DNA of 11,677 nt from Clostridiales bacterium. GTDB lineage: Bacteria; Bacillota; Clostridia; Christensenellales; JAISNN01. Shown here piece after piece: positions 6,990 through 11,677 of the stretch. Both the position numbers and the translations under genes were made by a program. The stretch is taken from the NCBI GenBank assembly GCA_031273965.1, contig JAISQX010000053.1, forward strand, positions 1 through 11,677, given 5' to 3'. Each line of letters opens with the position of its first letter. Position 1 is the first letter of the stretch. The notes under the pieces are model-generated. The model ran no database searches. It had not been told where the DNA came from and saw only the letters and a list, made by a program, of their open reading frames with translations.

Positions 6990-8138
6990 TCACGCCGACC
7001 AAGCCGGCGGCATATCGCGGTAATCGGAAAACCATTGAGTATTCTTTAATTTAATATCGTTATTGCCGCATATAATCTGCTTTTGTCCGTTATAAATGGC
7101 GAATATTATATTGCCGTTCATTGATTCAAATTTATTGCCCGAATAGTCCGTAACTAAAGTCGTAATATACACTTTATCGGTATAAACCGCTATTCTATCG
7201 ATAAAAGCCTGCGTGGGAAACTGATTTTTAATAGTACTCGTATATTCGCTTGAGCCCGCGCATGTGCAAGCGCAAATATATTCCGGTGTTATCGCCGCCA
7301 AAAGCTTTTCGTTGCTTGAAGTTGAAGACCCGTGGTGTCCGGCTTTGTACAAAACGCAATGCGGCAACCCGCCAAAATTTTGTTCGTAATAATCGACTAA
7401 TTTATCTTCTCCTTTCTTCTCCAAGTCTCCCGTGAATAAAAAATGCTCGTCGCCGTAATTTATCATCACACACACGGAATAATCGTTCTCTCCTCCGCTT
7501 TGCGTATGATCATAATAGTAATTATATAAAATCTCCAACTCCGCGCCGTCCCCTATTTCATATTTTCTTTTAGCTCCGTTTTCATTGTTAAAGCATTCGA
7601 GAGCCGTAAAATGTTCGGCGCCCAAAGCGATTTCCGCGTCTCGCGCCGCTAAATATCTACCGTAAACCGACGTCGGCGTGGGCGACGTTTTGTCCGTCAT
7701 AGAAAAATCTATTATGGTTTTTACCTCATAACTCTCAAATATACCGGTTATTTTATTTACGCCGCTACCGGAACTATAAAAGCCGGCAATGTGATCTTCG
7801 TGCGCGTGAGTAGCTATGACGTATTCCAAAACTCCGTCCTCGACATATTCGCTAAGGTAGTTCGTTATAGTCGCGGCGGAGCCGTTTTTTGACCCGGCGT
7901 CAATCAAGATATCCGCGTCGCCACTCTTGATATAAACGCTGTCGCCGGTATATTTATTCCCTAATTCCAAAAAGTGCACGCTCAAATCGCCTTTGACTAT
8001 TATCTCGGGCTGTTGAGGCTCCTCGGACTTTTTAGACGGGGGCGCAATAAAAAGAAAGCATCCGCCGAGTATGACAATTAAAGACAAAATAAATGTCGAA
8101 AGTATCGAAAAAATGAAAATCTTCTTTAGTATTTTCAT
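6990..8138 (-). CDS. Exported metallo-beta-lactamase-fold hydrolase (ComEC C-terminal-like)
   Basis: A predicted metal-dependent hydrolase facing the outside of the cell. I chose the ATG at 8136-8138 (382 residues) because AAGGGAG lies 5 nt upstream and a classic export signal follows at once: KILKK, then a hydrophobic run to about residue 26. A frame upstream adds 14 residues but hides the signal and lacks a ribosome site. LGGC (Cys27) fits a lipobox, although the hydrophobic stretch continues (CFLFIA), so a membrane anchor is also possible. The MBL residues are present: HAHEDH at 111-116, GD with Asp238, and KAGHHGS around 265-271 (H268, H269), the pattern of the ComEC/Rec2 C-terminal domain. 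The ComEC channel and OB domains are absent, so DNA uptake is not implied and the substrate is unknown. It lies between two tRNA genes with no operon partner. Confidence 0.88.
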   Translation of the reverse strand: MKILKKIFIFSILSTFILSLIVILGGCFLFIAPPSKKSEEPQQPEIIVKGDLSVHFLELGNKYTGDSVYIKSGDADILIDAGSKNGSAATITNYLSEYVEDGVLEYVIATHAHEDHIAGFYSSGSGVNKITGIFESYEVKTIIDFSMTDKTSPTPTSVYGRYLAARDAEIALGAEHFTALECFNNENGAKRKYEIGDGAELEILYNYYYDHTQSGGENDYSVCVMINYGDEHFLFTGDLEKKGEDKLVDYYEQNFGGLPHCVLYKAGHHGSSTSSNEKLLAAITPEYICACTCAGSSEYTSTIKNQFPTQAFIDRIAVYTDKVYITTLVTDYSGNKFESMNGNIIFAIYNGQKQIICGNNDIKLKNTQWFSDYRDMPPAWSA

Positions 8139-8268
8139 AAAAACTCCCTTGCAAAATAAATTCGGATTGACGCTAAACAAAAATAAACGGTTTTGGGGTC
8201 ATCTTCTCTCACGCATAAACCCCGCATAGCGCGGATTTGAATGCTCCAAACCTACGGTTCCGAAAATT
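8139..8268. other. Intergenic leader upstream of the MBL gene
   Basis: There is no gene. I could not find a convincing -35/-10 pair for the MBL gene here. The stretch contains a short CCGC/GCGG hairpin (8222-8234) and G-rich/C-rich blocks (8195-8200 and 8218-8223) that could pair as a GGGGT/ACCCC stem. CCGCATAG (8222-8229) and ATCTTCTCT (8201-8209) also occur, similarly spaced, at 9131-9138 and 9112-9120. Confidence 0.4.
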
Positions 8269-8307
8269 AAAAAGCCGCCGATAGTCTTACTTATACGATA
8301 GCTTTTT
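8269..8307 (-). terminator. Terminator after the small membrane-protein frame
   Basis: AAAAAGC (8269-8275) and GCTTTTT (8301-8307) form a 7-bp outer stem. Read on the minus strand the structure ends in GCTTTTT followed by AATTTT. It starts 12 nt after the TAG at 8321-8319 and closes that transcript before the MBL gene. Confidence 0.55.
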
Positions 8308-8318
8308 CATTTTTATAT

Positions 8319-8554
8319 CTAAAGCTTTTGTCCGCGAGAAAGCGCGAGATTAGACAAGAAAACCAACTCCGTAAAAACGGCTACGGAATAAAACATGACC
8401 GAATAGCCGAAATTGTCAACGATTAACTCCAATAAAAAATACGCGCCGAACGCGGCGACAAGCCCCGCGCCCAACACGAGCATGAACGGTTTAAGCTTCT
8501 TTACGGAGACCCAATATCGCTTGACGTAATAAACGCATGACGCATTCTTCTCAT
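8319..8554 (-). pseudogene. Small two-helix membrane protein, apparently frameshifted near its start
   Basis: I do not recognise this gene. A minus-strand frame is open from 8561 to the TAG at 8319-8321. From about residue YYVKRYW it reads as a clean small membrane protein: a basic stretch (SVKKLKP), one hydrophobic helix (FMLVLGAGLVAAFGAYFLLE), a short polar turn (DNFGYS) and a second hydrophobic segment ending at SRGQKL. This frame has no good start; its first ATG (8481-8483) lies inside helix 1 and lacks a ribosome site. An ATG at 8552-8554 sits right behind a near-perfect promoter but runs in another frame (MRRMRHAF, then a stop within 17 codons). One extra T in the TTT at about 8533-8535 would join the two into a 78-residue protein. 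It is therefore either a recent frameshift, a sequence error, or an intact peptide starting at 8483. Confidence 0.45.
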
Positions 8555-8560
8555 AATAGT

Positions 8561-8589
8561 ATTATACCGCTTAGGCAATAAAAAGTCAA
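8561..8589 (-). promoter_or_regulatory. Strong promoter before the small membrane-protein frame
   Basis: TTGACT (8589-8584), a 17-bp spacer and a perfect TATAAT (8566-8561) on the minus strand. TTGACT is also directly repeated just upstream. The expected +1, seven bases after the -10, falls on the A of the ATG at 8554-8552, which would give a leaderless message. Confidence 0.8.
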
Positions 8590-8634
8590 GTCAATATTTT
8601 GATAGACCGACTTTTACCGGAGGCTTTCCGCTTT

Positions 8635-8685
8635 ATGGCTTTCGCCGTTAGCCATATCGATATACGTAAAAAGAACTACGTATAT
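8635..8685. other. Two adjacent hairpins between tRNA-Thr and the small gene
   Basis: Hairpin 1 is ATGGCT (8635-8640) / AGCCAT (8650-8655), a 6-bp stem with a 9-nt loop. Hairpin 2 is ATATACGTA (8660-8668) / TACGTATAT (8677-8685), a perfect 9-bp stem with an 8-nt loop. The palindrome ATATCGATAT (8654-8663) joins them. Neither is followed by a T tract on the minus strand, so they do not look like terminators. They could be a structured RNA or a protein-binding site upstream of the promoter at 8561-8589. I match them to no known family. Confidence 0.45.
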
Positions 8686-8696
8686 ATGATATAAAT

Positions 8697-8726
8697 AAGA
8701 AAAACGCCACAATATTTTGTGACGTT
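8697..8726 (-). terminator. Terminator of tRNA-Thr
   Basis: A 10-bp stem AACGCCACAA (8703-8712) / TTGTGACGTT (8717-8726) with a 4-nt loop and one wobble pair, followed on the minus strand by a T-rich tail. It begins 2 nt after the encoded CCA. Confidence 0.8.
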
Positions 8727-8727
8727 A

Positions 8728-8803
8728 TGGAGCTGATGGTGGGAATCGGACCCACGACCTGTTCATTACGAGTGAACTGCTCTACCGACTGAGCCACATC
8801 AGC
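8728..8803 (-). tRNA. tRNA-Thr (anticodon CGU) with C55
   Basis: A 76-nt cloverleaf with encoded CCA (8730-8728). Acceptor arm GCTGATG/CATCAGC, D arm GCTC/GAGC, anticodon stem GTTCA/TGAAC with loop CTCGTAA, and T arm GTGGG/CCCAC. The anticodon CGT lies at 8768-8770 and reads ACG; U33 is normal. Discriminator T before CCA is, as I recall, common for threonine tRNAs in this phylum. The T loop reads TCCGATT instead of TTCRANT, so position 55 (8749), almost always U and modified to pseudouridine, is C. All stems are intact. Overlapping protein frames are shadows. Confidence 0.93.
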
Positions 8804-8825
8804 AATAAACCTTGAAAGCCTTTCT

Positions 8826-8854
8826 ATATTATCAAAAAAAACAAGCATTGTCAA
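8826..8854 (-). promoter_or_regulatory. Promoter of tRNA-Thr
   Basis: A perfect TTGACA (8854-8849), a 17-bp spacer containing a T8 run, and TAATAT (8831-8826) on the minus strand. The predicted start lies about 15-20 nt before the mature 5' end at 8803. Confidence 0.85.
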
Positions 8855-9143
8855 ACATTTTAACGACTCTCCGGCGGAAAACACTTAAAAACATGAAAAA
8901 CAGCAAAATTTCACCCGACGGATAAAATCAATCAATCTCGGTTTTTTGACTATTCCGTATAAAAAAGCGATTACGTTATGATTATGCCCGATTATCTTTC
9001 TATTTTTTATACCGTTTGCCCTCCCAAAAACCGTTTTTCTTTTCATAATCGGTCTTGAATCATTGCTATATTCGCCTTGTTGCCCGTATCGCTTATGCTC
9101 TCAAAACGCGTATCTTCTCTGACGTCTAATCCGCATAGAGAGC
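8855..9143 (-). other. Intergenic stretch with coding-like, stop-interrupted frames
   Basis: No intact gene is supported. Two minus-strand frames look coding over short distances: LCGLDVREDTRFESISDTGN and on to IQDRL (9138-9046), and KTDYEKKNGFWEGKRYKK (9056-9003). Neither has a start codon with a ribosome site, and both end in stops. An 8-bp inverted repeat, CCGATTAT (8988-8995) / ATAATCGG (9045-9052), brackets the second. This may be a decayed gene, a dispersed intergenic repeat, or chance. It lies between the parC terminator and the tRNA-Thr promoter. Confidence 0.35.
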
Positions 9144-9145
9144 AA

Positions 9146-9181
9146 AAATAAACTCTTTTACGCGAATAAAAGAGTTTATTT
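9146..9181 (-). terminator. Strong, bidirectional terminator after parC
   Basis: A perfect 15-bp stem AAATAAACTCTTTTA (9146-9160) / TAAAAGAGTTTATTT (9167-9181) with a 6-nt loop, 28 nt beyond the parC stop. The minus-strand side ends in TTTATTTTTG, so termination there should be efficient; the other direction has a similar but shorter T tract. Confidence 0.88.
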
Positions 9182-9209
9182 GGCGAAAAGTAATGCGACC
9201 CGGCTATTT

Positions 9210-11627
9210 CTATTTCAATTTTTTGACCTCTTTTACAACGCCCTTGTCCTTTAAGAGATTTTTTCCTTTTGTCGTGCGATTTTCTATTTTTATGTCCTCC
9301 GTATTAAAGACGGTTATTTCTTCGTTCTCCTTTATGAGGGCTATATCGTACGGCTCCTTGACATACGAAGCGTAAACAAGCTTCGAGCCATTTTGCGCCC
9401 CGAACTCTAATATTTTTACGCCCTTTCTGTAACGACTCATCGGCTCAATCTCCGATAAAAGCACGCGCTTTGCATAGCCTTTGTCTGTGATAACGACGAT
9501 TTCACCGCTGTCGTCTACTTGCGTCATCAAGAGTATTTTGTCTTTTTCTCCCAGAACGATGCCCTTGACTCCGCCAGACCGCCGTCCTTGCTCCGGAATA
9601 TCCTCGGTTTTTGCGTTTAAACACATTCCGTTTTCGGTGACAAAGAATATATTGTTGTCCGCCATAACGTCCTCGCAACCCGTCACAAAATCGTCGTCCT
9701 TCAAAACAACCGATTGGAAAGACGATTTGTTGACGTTATATTCCGACCAAGCGGATTTTTTTATCATTCCTTTAGCGGTAAATTGATAGAGCGCTCCCTC
9801 CGGGAAAGTATCGTAACCTATAACATTCACGATATCCTCTCCCTCCTTTATATCCGGAAACAAATCGGAAAACGCTACGCCGTTGTCCTTTATCTTGACC
9901 TCGGGAAGCGCGTCTAACTTAAATTTAAAAACATTTCCCAAAGACGAGAAAGCCAAAAGCTCTTTTCTATTGTCGGTGAATAGCGAAAAATCCACGATTT
10001 CGTCTTTTGATATTCCCGCCGCGTCCTTTGCGTAACGAGCGAACGACTTTGCTCCGACGCATTTCATCGTACGATTTTGCACTACAATATAGCCGTCTCT
10101 AAAGGGTATGGTATCGTCGACGGTTTCCGTTACGATTTCATCTTGCGCGCCGACAAGCACAGTCAATCGCGGACATTTAAAATTCTTTTTGATCTCGCTT
10201 AATTCGTCCTTTATAACCTGCATTTGAAGCTTATGCGATTTCAATATCGCGTTAAGCTCCTCTATAAGCTTTCTTATCTCTTCAAGCTCGGCAATAAGCT
10301 TCTCTATCTCCAAAGCCGTAAGGCGCGCCAGACGCATGTCCAGAATAGCCTGCGCCTGAATGTCGTCGAGATTAAATCTTTCCTTCAATCTCTCTCTCGC
10401 CTGCCCGGTATTTTTTGAGGATTTGATAATGGCTATAACCTCGTCTATGTTTTCTATGGCTATTACAAGTCCTATCAATATGTGTTCTCTGGCTTTGGCT
10501 TGTTTTAGGTCATAGTTGGTACGGCGGCGCACTACGTCAAGCTGATAATCCACATAATATCTCAGCATCTGCAAAAGCCCTAATTGTTCCGGCTTGCCGT
10601 GCGCTATTGCCACCATATTTATGCCGAAAGTCATCTGTAAATCCGTATATTTATATAGATACTTCAATATCTCCTCGGCGTCGACGTCTTTTTTTATCTT
10701 TATGACGGCCCGTATTCCCGACCTGTCGGATTCGTCGACAATGTCGGTTATACCGCCCAAAAGTTCTTTTTTCTCTTCCCTCAAATTTAAGACTTTCTGC
10801 AAAAGCGTGGATTTATTGACTTGGAAAGGAAGCTCGGTTATGACGATTGATTTTTTATCGTTCATATCCTCTATGTGCGCTTTACCCCTCAATATCACCT
10901 TACCCCGTCCGGTTTCATAAGCCGTCTCCAATTCATCCCCGCATATCAGATATCCCGCCGAAGGAAAGTCAGGCCCTTTGATTATCTTCATCATCTCTTT
11001 CAGGGTGATATTCGGCTTATCCATCAACGCTATAACGCCGTCTATGACCTCCGTCAAATTATGCGTCGGTATATTCGTCGCAAGCCCTACGGCTATGCCT
11101 GACGCGCCGTTTACTAAAAGATTTGGGAACCGCCCCGGAAGCGTATCGGGTTCCTTCATGGTGTCGTCAAAGTTTAAGCTCCAATTAACGGTATTTTTCT
11201 CCAAATCCCGCAAAAGTTCCATAGCGAGAGGCGCCAACCTAGCTTCCGTGTACCGCATAGCGGCCGCGCCGTCGCCGTCAATCGAACCGAAATTTCCGTG
11301 CCCGTGAACAAGCGGCATACGCATATTAAACGGTTGAGCCATTCTCACCATAGCGTCGTATATCGATCTGTCTCCGTGCGGGTGATATTTGCCCAAACAA
11401 TCGCCGACTATTCTCGCCGACTTTCTAAAAGGCTTATCCGGTTCTAACCCCAATTCCAACATCGTATAAAGTATTCGTCTTTGGACGGGCTTGAGTCCGT
11501 CTTCGACTCTCGGCAACGCCCTGTCTAAGATAACGTATTCGGAATACGGTATCATGGAGTCATGCATGACGCCTTCTATAGACCTTTCGTAAATATTTCC
11601 GCCTTGCGGCTTGATTTCTTTTGCCAT
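9210..11627 (-). CDS. parC: Type IIA DNA topoisomerase A subunit (ParC-like, topoisomerase IV)
   Basis: The breakage-reunion subunit that passes one DNA duplex through another; with ParE it unlinks daughter chromosomes. The 805-residue protein has the N-terminal winged-helix/tower domain with catalytic Tyr126 and its partner Arg125 (AMRYTEARL, about 123-131). A long coiled-coil follows around 430-480 (EIEKLIAELEEIRKLIEEL), then a C-terminal beta-pinwheel of about 300 residues. The canonical gyrase QRRGGKG box is not at its usual place after the coiled coil; only a degenerate EQGRRSGGVKG occurs later. This favours ParC over GyrA, though the assignment is not absolute. In the quinolone pocket the usual Ser/Thr is Arg87 (HPHGDRSIYDA), while Asp91 is kept. 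AGAAGGGAAAAGAG precedes the ATG at 11625-11627. parE may lie just beyond the right edge; only 50 nt are visible there. Confidence 0.9.
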   Translation of the reverse strand: MAKEIKPQGGNIYERSIEGVMHDSMIPYSEYVILDRALPRVEDGLKPVQRRILYTMLELGLEPDKPFRKSARIVGDCLGKYHPHGDRSIYDAMVRMAQPFNMRMPLVHGHGNFGSIDGDGAAAMRYTEARLAPLAMELLRDLEKNTVNWSLNFDDTMKEPDTLPGRFPNLLVNGASGIAVGLATNIPTHNLTEVIDGVIALMDKPNITLKEMMKIIKGPDFPSAGYLICGDELETAYETGRGKVILRGKAHIEDMNDKKSIVITELPFQVNKSTLLQKVLNLREEKKELLGGITDIVDESDRSGIRAVIKIKKDVDAEEILKYLYKYTDLQMTFGINMVAIAHGKPEQLGLLQMLRYYVDYQLDVVRRRTNYDLKQAKAREHILIGLVIAIENIDEVIAIIKSSKNTGQARERLKERFNLDDIQAQAILDMRLARLTALEIEKLIAELEEIRKLIEELNAILKSHKLQMQVIKDELSEIKKNFKCPRLTVLVGAQDEIVTETVDDTIPFRDGYIVVQNRTMKCVGAKSFARYAKDAAGISKDEIVDFSLFTDNRKELLAFSSLGNVFKFKLDALPEVKIKDNGVAFSDLFPDIKEGEDIVNVIGYDTFPEGALYQFTAKGMIKKSAWSEYNVNKSSFQSVVLKDDDFVTGCEDVMADNNIFFVTENGMCLNAKTEDIPEQGRRSGGVKGIVLGEKDKILLMTQVDDSGEIVVITDKGYAKRVLLSEIEPMSRYRKGVKILEFGAQNGSKLVYASYVKEPYDIALIKENEEITVFNTEDIKIENRTTKGKNLLKDKGVVKEVKKLK

Positions 11628-11677
11628 TTCTCTTTTCCCTTCTTAATTTTTTCGTTATGCGTTTTATTTCAGTTGCT

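Noticed and set aside
6809..7054. An 81-codon plus-strand frame
   Set aside because: It overlaps tRNA-Val, its promoter and the end of the MBL gene on the opposite strand.
8139..8180. A 14-residue N-terminal extension of the MBL protein
   Set aside because: It has no ribosome site and would bury a textbook export signal; AAGGGAG sits properly before the ATG at 8138.
8597..8656. Possible class I cyclic di-GMP (GEMM) riboswitch on the minus strand
   Set aside because: The AAAGCCTCCGG block matches part of the consensus, but the GGCAAACC and GGGACGC elements and the second stem-loop receptor are absent, and no gene it would control follows in the usual way.
8648..8884. A 78-codon minus-strand frame
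   Set aside because: It runs straight through the tRNA-Thr gene and its promoter and has no ribosome site; it is a shadow of the tRNA.
9210..11627. GyrA rather than ParC
   Set aside because: The gyrase QRRGGKG box is missing at its usual place after the coiled coil; the later EQGRRSGGVKG is only a degenerate match. A gyrase identity is still not fully excluded without the partner subunit.
11628..11677. End of a parE gene at the right edge
   Set aside because: One frame is open across these 50 nt, but it also runs on into parC and shows no recognisable ParE ending, so nothing can be claimed.

Overview
The window looks like a chromosomal segment from a low-to-mid GC Gram-positive bacterium of the Clostridia (Bacillota), probably an uncultured or host-associated lineage. 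The evidence is a Cst1/Cst2-type I-B CRISPR module of the kind common in Clostridia, purine-rich Shine-Dalgarno sites, classic TTGACA/TATAAT promoters with 17-bp spacers, AT-rich intergenic regions with T-tract terminators, and tRNA genes that encode their own CCA ends. I cannot place the genus. Every confident gene is on the minus strand, so transcription runs from high to low coordinates.

Layout in transcription order. (1) 11627-9210: parC-like type IIA topoisomerase A subunit, followed by a perfect 15-bp-stem terminator. (2) 9143-8855: an intergenic stretch with no supportable gene, though parts of it read like broken coding sequence. (3) tRNA-Thr(CGU) at 8803-8728, with its own promoter and terminator. 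(4) 8696-8319: a pair of hairpins, a near-consensus promoter, and a small two-helix membrane-protein frame that looks frameshifted near its start, followed by a terminator. (5) 8138-6990: a secreted or lipid-anchored metallo-beta-lactamase-fold protein resembling the C-terminal domain of ComEC. (6) tRNA-Val(CAC) at 6850-6775, with promoter and terminator. (7) A strong promoter at 6639-6611 drives a tight operon, cas6-cas8b/cst1-cas7/cst2-cas5-cas3 (6540-201), with 4-8 nt overlaps at three of four junctions. (8) 200-1: non-coding, with an 11-bp tandem repeat and a hairpin.

The cas genes form a complete type I-B interference module: Cas6 for crRNA processing, Cas8b/Cas7/Cas5 for Cascade, and Cas3 for target unwinding and degradation. 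No cas4, cas1 or cas2 follows within the 200 nt visible after cas3, and there is no CRISPR array. The module therefore either continues beyond the left edge or works with arrays and adaptation genes elsewhere. It lies directly downstream of the 3' end of tRNA-Val, a common place for horizontally acquired islands, but I see no duplicated tRNA end in the window.

I did not find an obviously new multi-gene system. The most unusual signals are small: each tRNA gene breaks a near-invariant rule (C at position 33 in tRNA-Val, C at position 55 in tRNA-Thr); the ParC quinolone pocket carries Arg where Ser/Thr is usual; Cas6 has no histidine in its N-terminal 60 residues; and the small membrane-protein frame sits behind a near-perfect promoter whose predicted start coincides with an ATG in another frame.
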